A stretch of 64,000 nucleotides of DNA from positions 468,847-532,846 of the forward strand of contig NW_004624748.1 in assembly GCF_000247695.1 (NCBI RefSeq), given 5' to 3'. Of this stretch, positions 11,270 to 23,849 are shown piece by piece (the stretch's first letter is position 1; the number at the start of each line of letters is the position of its first letter). A program made the position numbers and the translations under genes. The notes beneath the pieces are model-generated. The model did no database searches. It had not been told where the DNA came from and saw nothing but the letters and a program-made list of their open reading frames with translations. Source of the DNA: Heterocephalus glaber. Its lineage: Eukaryota > Chordata > Mammalia > Rodentia > Bathyergidae.

Positions 11270-12010
11270 ATGATTTTTATATCTGTTTTTATTAACACAT
11301 ATTAATTCTACATATTAATGAAATATATGCCTACCCCTCTTCCATGCGCACACACACTGCCTTTCCTGCATGGTATCTTTCCCAGCTCCAAATCATCACT
11401 GTTCTGCTTTCAGGTTAACCTTTCTTTTTTCCGCATATGAGAGAGAAAATGTGATGCTTGTCTCTATGTCTGCTTTATTCCCTTAATATGATCTCCAGTT
11501 CTGTTCATTTTGCTGCAAATGATAGGTTTTCATTCTTTGTGACTGAATAATACACTGCTGTGTATATGTACTATATTTTCTTTATTCATCTGTTGTTGCG
11601 CACTTTATTCTGATTTCATATCTTAGCACTATATCACCATGGTGCTTCTGTAGACATGGACATGTGGGTGTCTCTTAGATATGTTAACTTCTTTCCCTTT
11701 GGCTATATACCCAAGAGTGGGATAGCTGGATTATATTGTAGGTCTATATTTAGTTGTTTTGTTTCGTTTTTTGGTACTGGGCATTGAACTCAGGACCTTG
11801 CACTTATGAGGCAGGTAGGGGAACCACTGAGCTAAATCCCTGGCCCTATATTTAGTTTTTTGAGGCACCTTTATACTGTTTCACATAATGGTTCCACTAA
11901 TTTACTTTCCTACTAAGAGTACATAAAAGCTCCTTTTCCTCCATACCCTCACCAGCATATTTTTTGATAATGTCCCTTTTAACTGGGATGAGATGTTATC
12001 TCATGATACG
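11270..12010 (-). repeat. 5'-truncated old L1, 3' end, antisense
   Basis: Contains antisense L1 3'-terminal landmarks: CCTTTGGCTATATACCCAAG, AGTGGGATAGCTGGATTAT, AATGGTTCCACTAATTTAC, CTCACCAGCATATTTTTTGA. An ID-like SINE is inserted at 11756-11845. Located in intron 8. Confidence 0.75.
11756..11845 (-). mobile_element. ID-like tRNA-derived SINE
   Basis: TTGGTACTGGGCATTGAACT, CACTGAGCTAAATCCCTGGC; target-site duplication CTATATTTAGTT (11744-11755 and 11846-11857). Confidence 0.92.
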
Positions 12011-12084
12011 TTATGATTATTGGCAAACACTTGGAAGGAAGCAAATACTGAATTTCTAAGGTGAGCTTTCTAAGGTGGGTCAGA

Positions 12085-12225
12085 TTTTTTTAACAAGGCC
12101 TTGAACCTCTCTAAGCTTCAGTTTCATTTTTCAAAATGAGGATAATAGTGCTTAGCTTACAAGGCTATTGTGAAGATTAAATTAGATCATTCATTTAAGG
12201 TGCTTAAGAGTAATGCTTGCATATT
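12085..12225 (+). repeat. MIR SINE relic
   Basis: TTGAACCTCTCTAAGCTTCA, AAAATGAGGATAATAGTGCT and TATTGTGAAGATTAAATTAG follow the MIR core in sense orientation. Confidence 0.8.
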
Positions 12226-14647
12226 ACTAAATTTTAGATCTTATTTTACTTAAAGAGGAGGTGATTAGAAAGCTTTCAGCTAAGTAGAGGTATATTTAAG
12301 GACTATATGACAGCCAGAGGAAATACTCGAATGACAGAGTAGAAAGAGGCAAATAGGCAAGAGGCGCATGGCAGGAAATAAAGACAATAATGACAACTTG
12401 GAAGATTTTAAGAGATATTTGGAAGTTGAGTGTGAAAGTAGTCTTTTAAGACCAGTTGATTAGGATGTGATGAATGCTAAAAAAAAGGAGGGGGACAAAC
12501 AAAGAAAATTAGTCTTTTTTTAATCATCTGTTTTCTAAGTGATAGTTTCATTAAATTTAGGAAAACTTAATGTTTCATGTTAACCACCAGATGGCACTGT
12601 ATGTAAATTTATTATAAGTGGAAATGAAAAAAATTGATGGTTTCTTTCCTTTGGGAAAACCTTTGTAAGTTATTTCGTGATATTTTGATTTATAAGATGC
12701 TGATTTTTTCATCATTTTTTGTTGCATTTTAAAAAGGAGTTTCTGCACTATTCTTTTATCTTTTAATTTGCTTTTTGACCTCTTTAGTGTAGATCAACAT
12801 AATTTAAAATGGGGCTTTTAATTTTAAGTAGAGGTATTTTGGAATGTTTATACACTTTGGATCTTCACCTTTATAAAGTTACATTTTGAAATTTTGACAT
12901 TGTTGGGAAGTCAGAGTTTTCCTTTGACTCTACAAAAGATGTTTTATGTGTTATAGATACCATTGAAGATTCTTCTGACTCATGCTATTTTGTTTAAAGT
13001 ATATTTGTTCTGCAGGAGGATTAACATTAATGTTTACTGATGTTTCACATTATTTTACAGATTAAATCCCCATGTTTACTTGACTTGGTAAACTCTGCTC
13101 CCAATGAACAGTCCTAGTAACAAATTTTGTTGTGCCTGTTTACTATGGTCAATAGGGTCTTGGAAAAGAGGATTAGTTTTATATTTTTAAACAGTTAAAG
13201 GTTTATGAATGTCTCACTGTAATGGTTATCTGATCATAAGTATATTTCATAGAATGAAGTGATCATTTAAAGGAAAGCCTTGTTCATACTGAACATATGT
13301 ATAATTGAAGAGCATGAGTTAAAAATAGAAGTGTATCTTGGTTCTAATTTATTTTCAAAAAATAGAAGGTAAATGTAAGGCAATTATGCAGTTTAATAAC
13401 ACTGCTTAATACTGCATACTGCACCTTCCCTTTCCTATACTAGTATGTCACTGCAGAAGACTTCAAAACTATTTCCATTTAAGTGAAAACACACACACAA
13501 AGAACCACAAAATAGTTAATAGTGAACAATCCTCAAAAAGGTTCAGACTCCTAAAACTTCTAGTTATTTGCCACTTCTTTATACCCTTCCTGTTATTTGG
13601 AAATAATCTACCTCCCAACTTTCTCATATTTAACAAAATGTTGATTTTTCATTAAGTCAGCAGTATGTTAAACTAAGAAATTAACTCTTCTGAAAATATT
13701 TGGGAAGGTTTGGTAATTTTTGTTTATATATTGGTTAATTAAATAATTCTCAATATTTAGTCTGTTAGAATACTATGTAGGGATTTAATAATGGGTATAG
13801 AATCTGCTGACTTTAGACTACTAAACTCTTTTTCAAGTGTACTTTAAAAATTAAGCTTTTAATTGGGGCATGGTATAAGGAATGGTGGTGATCATAGGAA
13901 ATAGCTGAGCCTAGTGAAAGAAATGGGTGCTTCTCAGCAACACCAGGCCATCCTTATAGTGTGCATTCCAGATTGTCCTGTCCCCCAATTCAAAGCTTTC
14001 CTTCCCTACCCATTTGTTTACCATAGAATGATTTTTCCTGTTCTCAGTTATAGTAGGCTACTTCTGTGTGTTCAAAAGCAAAAGTACTGGCTGCGTGTAT
14101 ACACAGTAAATTTAAGGAACATCGAATGTGTCTCAATATTAGAGTCAGAATAAACTTTTAAAAATAGCATTTTGGGGAAAACTTTGGTGGTAAGTTGTAT
14201 TATTGTAAGGAAACTGTTTTAAGATAGAGGTCTTAGTTTTTGGATTTCACTGTTCTCATTATGACCATCTTCTGGGAATTAGGTATATGGCTTCAAGCAT
14301 CATGTTTTGGACCGCAAGGTTACTGACCTCAAGAATTCAGGTTTCGTACCTTAGCTTAATTTTTTTTACCTTTACTAAATTCACCACTCTGTCCCTTTTC
14401 TGCTGCTGCCAGTTTTTCACCCCAATTTCCAGCATTTTTTCTTAGGAGAAATAAAAATTGTGTACCTTTAGATTGGATTTATCCTAAAGTTATCTCACGA
14501 TTTTTTTCTTAATTTAAAAGCAATATTGCTCTATAAAGTACCTAAAGAAGCTTTAGGTGTCTTGCTTATCTTAGAAATTGCATGAATTGTCTGATATAAC
14601 CTTTAGGAAAAAAATCAACTGCCTCTCGTATAATATGTTTCTTCTAG
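12226..14647. other. Rest of intron 8
   Basis: Mostly AT-rich unassigned sequence. About 12250-12480 has the purine-rich texture of the unassigned repeat at 29100-30130. No exon seen. Confidence 0.35.
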
Positions 14648-14776
14648 GTATACTTTAGATGAATTTGGAACAGCCAGGCGAAGTACAGTTGTTCGAGGGT
14701 TTATTGATGCTCTTACAAGAGGGGGCCCAGGAGGTACACCTAGACCCATTGAAATGCACTCCCATGACCCTTTGAG
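14648..14776 (+). CDS. COG6: COG6 exon 9 (residues ~263-306)
   Basis: The acceptor is TTTCTTCTAG ending at 14647. It reads [20 protein letters not shown], then [20 protein letters not shown], and ends within an Arg codon. The Gly/Pro-rich GGPGGTPRP stretch is a probable loop. The donor is GTACAG, followed by an intron of only 76 bp. Confidence 0.95.
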
Positions 14777-14852
14777 GTACAGTAATCAGACCCTACTAGA
14801 GCATTTTTTTTTTTTTTGGAGGATATCTTTACTAACACATAATTGTTGTTAG
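14777..14852 (+). other. COG6: Ultrashort intron 9 (76 bp) with TACTAAC branch site
   Basis: Begins GTACAG and ends TTGTTGTTAG. It holds a run of 14 T (14804-14817) and a perfect TACTAAC at 14830-14836, placing the branch A 17 bases before the exon. The size is near the lower limit for mammalian introns. Confidence 0.85.
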
Positions 14853-14944
14853 ATACGTGGGAGATATGTTGGCATGGCTCCATCAAGCTACTGCTTCTGA
14901 AAAGGAACACCTCGAAACCTTCTTAAAGCTTGTAACTACACAAG
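14853..14944 (+). CDS. COG6: COG6 exon 10 (residues ~306-337)
   Basis: The acceptor is TTGTTGTTAG ending at 14852. It reads [20 protein letters not shown] then [10 protein letters not shown] and ends with one base of a Gly codon. The donor is GTGGGT. The segment is helical and acidic/basic in character, typical of the rod-like COG subunits. Confidence 0.95.
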
Positions 14945-15254
14945 GTGGGTGCACTGATTGTTATTGCTACGCCTAAACAGAAAATAAGGCTTCTCTGTTT
15001 CTGTTCTTGTTGGCATCTTCTTCACTGAGATAAACACTTCACACCTTGATGGTACAATAAAGATCCTAATTCATCTTGCTCTCAGTAGACTCCCCCTTGT
15101 TCTGCGAATAGACTTTCTCCTCCATCCCTGTTTGCCTTTCACTTAACTGCTCAGTTTTATAGTGGACTCTTTTACTTTCCGTGTCAAGCCCACACTCCTC
15201 TGCTTCACTGGTAAACATTTCTGGAGTGTCTGGCATACATTGTCTCAGATCCAC

Positions 15255-15355
15255 AGTGTGCACTTTAAAGGTAAGAATTGGTATCATCTTCATTTTATCT
15301 GTGAGTAAACAAGATGAGTGACTTGCTTACAGTCATTAAGCTGCTAATTCTTTTC
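15255..15355 (-). repeat. MIR-like SINE relic, antisense
   Basis: TCATCTTCATTTTATCTGTG then GAGTGACTTGCTTACAGTCA resembles an antisense MIR core. Diverged. Located in intron 10. Confidence 0.5.
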
Positions 15356-15869
15356 TTCCTACTACCCAGCCTCTTTTTTAAAGAAATAATTACCGTATGT
15401 ACTGAATGTACTTAAAATTTTTGTGTTGGCTTCAGGGGAGAACAATGACTACATTTGAGAGTTGCTGATTCTTCTCTATAGAATTTCAAATCTTCTTGGT
15501 TGTAGCTGTTTTAAGAGGACTGTTTTAGAGCTTGAAGATTTAGTTTTTAATTAAAAGATTATGTGTTTTTAATAGGAAGTAAAGATAAATATTGCCCCTG
15601 GTATCACTTGACTTGTGTGGCTCAGGCCCACAATCCAGTGGTTCATCACATGATTTGTGAGAGGCCATGTGCAAATCCTTGATAATACGTAACCTCATGG
15701 AGTTCAACCCTTCATTGTTGAGATTAGTCTCAGCATATAGCTTAGACTGGGAAAAATCTGCATTTTGGAAAGTTTTTTTTTTCTGTTGTCCTAATTACCT
15801 AATTAAAGAAATTTTTTTCTTTAAAGGTATATTAGAAAAGGGTTAAGAGGTGAGAAGAAAATAGATTGA

Positions 15870-15995
15870 AATTAGATAGGTTATTCTGTGCAATGTCTTA
15901 AATTCTCTGAGCCTCAGTTTCTATCTGTGTAAAAATGAAGATGCTTACAAGTAGTAACACAGTACAATAGTTGGTAAGTACTGTAGTCAGTATTT
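15870..15995 (+). repeat. MIR SINE relic
   Basis: AATTCTCTGAGCCTCAGTTT, followed by a ATCTGTGTAAAAATGAAGAT stretch, fits sense MIR. Confidence 0.65.
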
Positions 15996-16454
15996 AGACA
16001 GCGTCAGTTTTTCTATTAGATTGCAAGATGCATTTTTCATTTTTATACTCTTAGTTTATGTGCTATGCATTATGTTTCGGATAAGGTGTTTGTAGAACAA
16101 ATGTGAATACATCTTTATATCACTTTCTTCATTTAAATATTTCATACTCTGTTTTTCCCTCTGCTTCATACATTGCCTCTTTCTCATAAAGAATTTTTAT
16201 TTTATTAGTTCAATAGTCAAATGAATTAGTAAGGATTTCTAGATACACATTAGTTATCAATACACAATTAGTTATGTCTAATTAACACAACTAGTAATGT
16301 CCCTAAAAATATCAAACTTAATAAGAACTGTTATGATTATTTTAAATATTACTAATGCTACCAACCATAGGTGTTATTGTTTGTTTTTTTTAAACTTAGG
16401 TGAAGAAAAGTATAATGTGGAAAAAATTTTTAATTATGCAGTAATTAATTTTAG

Positions 16455-16519
16455 GTGTTGAAGAAAATATTCAAGAAGTTGTTGGGCATATCACTGAGGG
16501 TGTGTGCAGGCCTCTAAAG
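16455..16519 (+). CDS. COG6: COG6 exon 11 (residues ~337-358)
   Basis: The acceptor is AATTTTAG ending at 16454. It reads VEENIQEVVGHITEGVCRPL then K, ending in phase 0 at the donor GTAAGA. It precedes the longest intron in the window (11 kb), which holds the full-length L1. Confidence 0.95.
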
Positions 16520-18935
16520 GTAAGATATTTTGTTCTTATGTATGTTATAAGCTCTTTGGTTAAAGTATTACCCTGTGAATTTAAAGAAATTAATAATAGC
16601 TTGTACTCAAGCTGTAGCTTTGTCAAATTAACACATTTATTAGGCTAATAAAATCGGTTGAATGAATATCCAGATTTTTCTCTAGAAAGGAGAATTAGAA
16701 ATATTTTTAGTTTCGATAGATTGGTTTGTTTTTACAGATTATGTTTCCCATAATAATTTGTTTAAATAATTTGAGAAAAAGCTCTATTAAATTAAGAGCT
16801 AATGTATCAGCTCTTAAGAGAATTTTAAAGAATGTATTCCATTTACTTTGTTAATTTATATTAATCCATGGTTAAAATAGTGTTATTTATATATTATTAA
16901 TATCAAATAATATCAATATGTGAAACTCGGGCTGTATTTCCCATTCCAAGTATGTACTTGGATACTTGTCAGTTATTGATTTACTTTTCATTGTTGATAG
17001 ATTCCAATTTAGTATATAGAAATTGAAGTCTATAAATTTTATGGTTACTCTTTTCAAAAATTTTAAAACTATACTTCTAGGTTTTTCTTTGGTATATTAT
17101 CCCACATAAGCACATCTCAGAAGATATAACTTGTGATAATTGATTATATTTATAAATTTAATTATTACTATAACTTGATCATTTTTGGGTCCAGTTTTAT
17201 ATTCATTAAATAAATTGTAAGGTATTTTGAAATTATTTTACATGTTTCTCCCAAGTCAAACATTTCTTACCATAACTTGATTTTCAGACATTGATAGCTC
17301 ATATAAATGAGTTTATTTTGTATACTATCAGTTACTGGAAAAGTAAAAGAGGACAGTAAAAATAAAATTTCCTTTTTGTCAGTTTGCATACCTTTTTATA
17401 ACTATAGTTAAGACCTCTAGTCACTTTGATAAATTATATTTTATCTATAACTGACCCCCTCCTAAATTGTATTATTTCTCATTAAAAGTTTTCTGTTTTA
17501 AAAAGTAATTATATAAAAAATAATAATTCTAGAATCCAGAGGTTGGATTGCACATTAGCATTTCTTGTCTGGGTCTGATTAAGAAATGTTATTATGTTAG
17601 ATGTGTTTGACACCCACTTCTTATATAAAGAAATTATATACTGAAGCTTGCCTTTGAAACATACTTACACATTCTCATTTCATCTTCCTAAAATGTATAT
17701 CCCCAGAATGGTGTTTTTAACAATTGAACTACATTATTGTGACCCATGGGAAAATTTTAATGTCAAATATCAAAACTAAAAATGAAAACTAGTAAACAAG
17801 CAAATATCTTTTTATTGTAAGTTGAAAAAAATACTTAAAGACTTCTTAAGTGGAAAATCTTAAATCTTTCCATATGATAGTGATATTTATTGCAGAATAT
17901 TTAACAGGTGTTCACAGCACTTCTAATCAAATGAGCTTGATAATGGTAGATTCCTTTATATATTCATAGACAATGTTACACTACTTTAATAATTTCCTTC
18001 CTGTATGACTGTTTGAGTATCTTGTATAGTTATTAGCTGAGGAAGAAAATCTTAATATTTTCTTTTGCAGTTATAATTCTGAATGCTTTTCTTAGTAATC
18101 TGTCTGCTTTTATGTCTCATTAATACAACTTCCCTTTTTCCAGATTGATAAGCAACTAAACTTTTTCTAATGTCATATGATACTGGATATTTTGCTTTCC
18201 TTTCTGTCACTCAATCTTTTTGTTGTAGGACTGAAATCTTTTTTAGCACAAGAGATTTTGATTTTCAGCATTAAAAAAAGGTTACAGTAGTCATATATAC
18301 ACTTGCAAATCTATCCTGGTTAGCCTTTTCTTTGTCTTAATTTAAAGTGAAACATTATAGGCAGTAGACTAAAAATTTGTAAGGTGTGATCTCTAAACCT
18401 ACTTCTAGTTTTTTAAACAATTTGTGCTCTAAGATTAAAATTATATGTATTATATATAGGGTACTATGGCTCATTAGCATCAAGCCTATTACCTTGCAGG
18501 TATATTCACCTCAAAGGTGTAACTAGAAATATTAGAATTAATACATTCAACCCTTATCCTTTCAGTCCATGGGTAAAATGACCCTTCTTTTATGCAAATA
18601 GTCTAAATTACTGAGAGATTCACAGCCATAATTTGGATTATATCTCTTTTAATAAAAACATTTTTATATCATATGACCCTGATCTTTGTAAATTATGATG
18701 GGTCTATGAAAGTAGAAGAATATACAAAGACAAATGATATGGGACATAGAGCTAAATACTGTCACTCATTATACAATCATTTGCACTCTAATGCTGATAC
18801 AGTTTTAGGAACACCTGCCTACCCTAAGTGGCTGCTGATGAAACTAAAGTAATGGGAGGTTGTTAGTATCCCTTTCAGGCCTCCCTTCTTCCTATCCCTA
18901 TGAACACAAACTCTCTTTTTCTCTTTTCCTCTTTC
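16520..18935. other. Left part of intron 11, no recognised repeat
   Basis: 2.4 kb of very AT-rich sequence without exon or repeat landmarks that I can name. Confidence 0.4.
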
Positions 18936-19320
18936 TTAGTTACTTTTTGTTGCTGGGACAAAATATCCAACTCCCACAAGTTAAAGGAAGAGAGATATAT
19001 TTTCACTTACACTTTGTAGAGGTTTCAGTCCATAGTGGCTGGTTCTGAGACAGGGTAGCATGTCAAAGTGGCATGGCAGAAGAGAAACAGTCTATGGCAT
19101 GGTAGGCAGGAAGTAGCAAGCCTTCCTTCTTTCCCTTTGTATTCCATCCAGATTACAAGCCTGTTGGTTGGAGGACATTTAGATATAGGTTGTAATACCC
19201 TCTCACTCCAACTTTGGCCCTAACTCTCTCTGACACTTGAGAGTCACTGTTCTGTTTTCATCTCTTCCCCAGCTTTTCTGCTGGAAGACTGCCCGCAGCC
19301 CATCTTACTTCTTCAAATAT
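18936..19320 (-). repeat. MaLR-like LTR relic, antisense
   Basis: TTAGTTACTTTTTGTTGCTG, TCAGTCCATAGTGGCTGGTT and AGAGAAACAGTCTATGGCAT parallel the clearly bounded LTR at 50472-50931 in the same order. The right end is uncertain. Confidence 0.55.
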
Positions 19321-19643
19321 CGGCCAGTATCATCTTTGCTTTTCTAATAATAGTTACAATTTATTGAGTAATTACCATGTGCCAAATTGTTCCTACACTT
19401 TATATCTGCTTTCAGACTTTAGTGATTTTGTCCTCCACTGTCATCACCGTTATAATTACTGGTCATTTGCTGCTGCCACCTCTTCTTCAGTCTTTAGTCT
19501 ACTTTTGTTTTTGTTTTTCTGTGATTCTGGCTTTTGCTGAATATTTGGTGTCTTACATAACTTTCATAGGACAAAGTGTTTCTTTCTGTGCAGCAAACAA
19601 ACTTATCTTGGTATCTTATTTGTAAATCTCCTGATTTTTTTTC

Positions 19644-20030
19644 CCTTAAATTCTTTTATTGGTACATTTTAGGTATGCAGTATGTTTACATTTATCATTC
19701 AGTGCTTGTACCTGTACGTGATGTATCTTAGTTCTTATTTTTTCCCCATTACCTGTGCACTCTTTACCCCCTCCACCTTTCGCTATTTACATAGACTTCA
19801 ATTCCATTTTTTTTCTTTTCTCATAATTTTTCCTTTCCTTCTTTCCTTTCCCCTTCCCCTCCCACCACCCCTACTCCTTTGGAGCTTTTCTTCCTATTTC
19901 AAATTATCAGTTATTCATTTTGATCGTTTTAATCCTTATTTACACTTTCAGTTTCTCACACTAGAGAAACTATTTGGTATTTACACAGGTGTGTCCTATT
20001 TATTTTACTTAAGAGTTTGGCCTCAGTATG
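19644..20030 (-). other. L1 3' UTR (intron-11 element)
   Basis: Starts TTTTATTGGTACATTTTAGG on the + strand. The same sequence is the 3' end of the truncated copies at 46542 and 50155. It includes a C/T-rich + strand tract (about 19803-19880), i.e. the polypurine tract typical of L1 3' UTRs. Confidence 0.75.
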
Positions 20031-23000
20031 CATCCATTTAGCTATAAATGTCTCTAGTTTGTCATTATTTATGGCTGAGTAGTACTCCATTTTATAAAAA
20101 AAACCACATCTTCTTTATCCAGTTTCCAGTTGATGGGCACTTGGGCTGTTTCCAAGCTGTAGCTATTACAAACTGTGCCACTATAAACATGGGTGCACAT
20201 ATATTGCTGTGGGATGATTCTTTTCATTCATTTGGGAAGATGCCCAGGAGGGGAATAGTTGGGCTAGCCCTAGTCCTTTGAGGTATCTCCATACTGATTT
20301 CCACAGTGGTTGAACCAGTCTGCACTCCCACCAACAATGGAGAAGGGTTCCTTTCTCCTCACACCCCTGCTAGCATTTGTTATTGGTTGATTTCTTGATA
20401 GCAGCCATTCTTTCTGGGGTGAGCTGGAATCTCAGTGTTGTTTTCTTCTGCATCTCTCGAATGACCAATGATGTTGAACATTTTTTCATATGCTTATTTG
20501 CTGCTTTTACTTCTTTGTCTGAGAAATGGCTGTTCATTTCAGATGCCCATTTTTGAATTGGGTGTTTGAATTTGGGGGGTCTGATTTTTTTTCACTTCTT
20601 TATATACTCTCAATAGTAGTCCTTTGTCTGAGGTACAGCTGCTAAAATTTTTTCCCACATTGTAGGTTGTCTCTTAGCTCTGATGGTGGTTTATCTTGCA
20701 GTGCAGAAGCTTTTTAATAAGATGAGATCCCAGCTGTTGATTCTTTGTGCTAGTTCCCATGCTACTGAGATTTTGTTGATAAAGTCTTTTCCTATGCCAA
20801 TGTCTTCAAGAGTTCTACCTAATTTATCTTCCAGCAAGTTTAGTGTTTCTGTTTTAATATTTAGATCTTTAATCCCCTTCAATCTCGATTGAATGCATGG
20901 TGCTAGATATGGGTCTAGTTTTAATCTTTGGCAGGTTGAAATCCAGTTTTTCCAACACCATTTATTAAATAGGCTATCCTTCCTCCAATGAGGGTGGTTG
21001 GCTCCTTTGTCAGAGATGAGGTGGCTGAGTATATCTGAACTTGTTTCTGCATCTTCTAATCTATTCCACTGATCTTAGGGTCTATTTCTTTGCCATTGCC
21101 ATGCTGTTTTTATCACAGTAGCTTTGTAGTATAGTTTCAAGTTGGGGATTGGGATACCCCTTGTCATGCCTCTGTTGTGTAGAATTGCTTTTGCTGTTCT
21201 AGGTTACTTCTGGTTCCAAATGAATTTTTGGATTGTTTTCGCTAGTTCTGTAAAATATATTGTTGGAATTTCAATAGGCACTGCATTAAATCTATGTAGT
21301 AGTTTTGTTTTTGAAGTATAGCCATTTTCACTATATTGGTTTTTCCTACCCAGGAGCAAGGGATGTCTTTCCATTTTCTTATATCCTCCTTGATCTCTTT
21401 TTTCAGAGTGCTGTAGTTTTCAGTGTAGAGTTCTTTTGCTTCCTTTGTTAGATTGATTCCTAGATATTTCATTTTTTTTGGATGGTATTGTGAAAAGAAT
21501 TGTTTCCCTAATTTCTTTCTCAGTGAGTCTGTTATTTGTGTACAAGAAGGCTATTGTTTTTTGAGTGTTGACCTTATATCCAGCTACCCTACTGAATCTG
21601 TCAATTAAGTCTAGAAGTCTTCTGGAGGAGTTTTTTGGGTCTTCTAGGTAAAGTATCATATCATCAGCAAATAAGGACAATTTAACTTCTTCCTTTCCTA
21701 TCCTTATTCCTTTTATTTCTTTCTCTTTTCTAATTGCTATGGCTAATGTTTCCAGAACAATATTGAACAGGAGTGCTGATAGTGGCATCCTTGTCTTTTT
21801 CCTGATTTTGGCATGAAAGTTTTCAGTTTTTGACCATTTAGTATGATGTTGGCTGTTTTCATAGACAGCCTTAATCAGGTTGAGATAAAGACCATCTCTT
21901 CCAAATTTCTGTAGAGTTTTTATCATGAATGGGTTTTGGATTATGTCAAATGCCTTTTCTGCATCTATTGAGATGATCATATGGTTTTTGTCCTTGACTC
22001 TGTTAATATGGTGTATTACATTTATTGATTTTTGAATGTTGAACCATCCTTGGATCCCTGGGATAAATCCGACTTGGTCAGGGTGTATGATCTTCTTGAT
22101 GACCTTCTGTATTCTGTTTGCCAGTATCTTGTTGAGGATTTTTGCATCTATGTTCATTAGGGAGATTGGCCTGTAGTTCTCTTTTTGGGTTGGGTCTTTC
22201 CCTGGTTTTGGAATCAAAGTAATGCTTGCTTCCAGGAATGAATTTGGAAGTATTGCTTCCCTTTCAATTTCATTGATGAGTTTAAAGAATATTGAGAATA
22301 GTTCTTTAAATGTCTTGTAGAATTCAGCAGTGAAGCCATCAGTACCTGGGCTTTTTTTGTTGGTAATTTTTTTATTGCATTTTCAGTTTCACTCATTGTA
22401 ATTGGGGTGTTTAGAATTTCTATATCTTCTTCATTTAACTTTGGCAATTCATATGTATCTAGGAATCTGTCCATTTCTTCTTGTGTTTTCCATTTTATTA
22501 GAGTGCAAGTTCTCAAAGGTGTTGATGATCCTTTGTATTTCTGCTGGGTCTGTTGAGACTTCACCTTTCTCATTCTTAATTGCATGGATTTGAGCCTTTT
22601 CTTTCCTTTTTTTTGATAAGGTTAGCTAATGATTTATCGATTTTATCTATTCTTTCGAAAAACCAACTCTTTGCTTCATTGATTTGTTCTCTTAGTCTCT
22701 TAATCTCCATTTGCATTGATTTGTGCTGTGATCTTTGTAATTTTCTCTCTTGATGAGGTTTGGGTTTGTTATGCTCTTCTTTTTTTAGGAGCTTGAGGTT
22801 CTGCATTAAATTATTTATTTGAGTTCTCTCTGTCTTCCTAATATGGGCATTGACTGCTGTGAATTTCCCATGTAGAACTGCTTTCGTTGTGTCCCATAGA
22901 TTCCTGTATGTTGCACTGGCATCATCATTTACTTGTAGAAACTGTCTAATTTCTTCTTTAATTTCCTCTGTGACCCATTGGTTGTTCAGGAGGGTGTTAT

Positions 23001-23790
23001 TCAATTTCCATGTGTTTGTGGGAGTTTTGCAGTTTCTTATATTATTGATCTCCAGTTTTATTGCACTATGGTCTGATAATATGCAGGGGATAACTTCAGT
23101 TCTTTTACATTTACTTAAGACATAGCCTATGAGCTAGCATGTGGTCTGTTTTGGAGAATGACCTGTGTTCAGCTGAAAAGAATGTGTATTCTGATTTTGT
23201 GGGGTGGAACACTCTGTAAACATCTCTTAAGTCCATTTTTTTCAATAGTTTGGTTCAGTTGTAGAATTTTGTTGCTAATTTTTTGTCTAGACAATCTATC
23301 TATTTGCGATAGTGGGGTATTGAGGACCCACACTACAATTTTGTTAGTGTTTATTTGGTTTTTCATGTCCATTAATATTTGTTTTGTATAGTTGGGGGCA
23401 TTCGTATTTGGTGCATATATATTTAGGATTGTCATCTCTTCTTCTTGGATTGTTCCTTTCACAAGGATGTAGTGACCATCTTTGTTTCTCTTAATTAGTT
23501 TTGGTTTGAAATCTACTTTGTCTGCAAACAAGATTGCTAACCCTGCGTTTTTCTGGGTTCCTGTGGTGTGGAGAACTGTTTTCCATCCTTTTACTTTCAG
23601 TCTATGAATTTCTTTTTGAGTTAAGTGTGTTTCTTGTATATAGCGTATTGCTGGATTTTGCTTCTTAATCCATTCTGTCAGTCTGTTTCTTTTGATTGGT
23701 GAATTGAGGCCATTAACATTGCTAGCTATAATTGATAGATATTGACTCACCCTTTTCATGATGTTTTACTATTGTTGGCTCTTTTATTTC
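20031..23790 (-). pseudogene. L1 ORF2 (endonuclease/reverse transcriptase), decayed
   Basis: Read on the minus strand, 23759-23169 is an apurinic-type endonuclease N-terminus (SNVNGLNSP, QETHL, LNIYAPN). The usual GDFN metal-site motif is replaced by a sequence reading WVLN. 22217-21420 is the reverse transcriptase core with PISLMN, GFIPG and the catalytic FADD at 21671-21660. 20882-20691 belongs to the C-terminal part (WDLILLKSF), and the end is near 20060. Stops and frameshifts separate these blocks (breaks near 23004, 22585, 22217 and 21420). In an intact element ORF2 makes the nick and the cDNA; here it is dead. Confidence 0.85.
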
Positions 23791-23849
23791 TTATTTTCTT
23801 TTTACCTCTTTCCCTTTAGTTTCTTACCTTGCCTGGTGGCTTCCCTCTG

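Noticed and set aside
21420..22217. 265-codon open frame on - with reverse transcriptase motifs
   Set aside because: Rejected as a separate gene; it is one surviving block of the decayed L1 ORF2.
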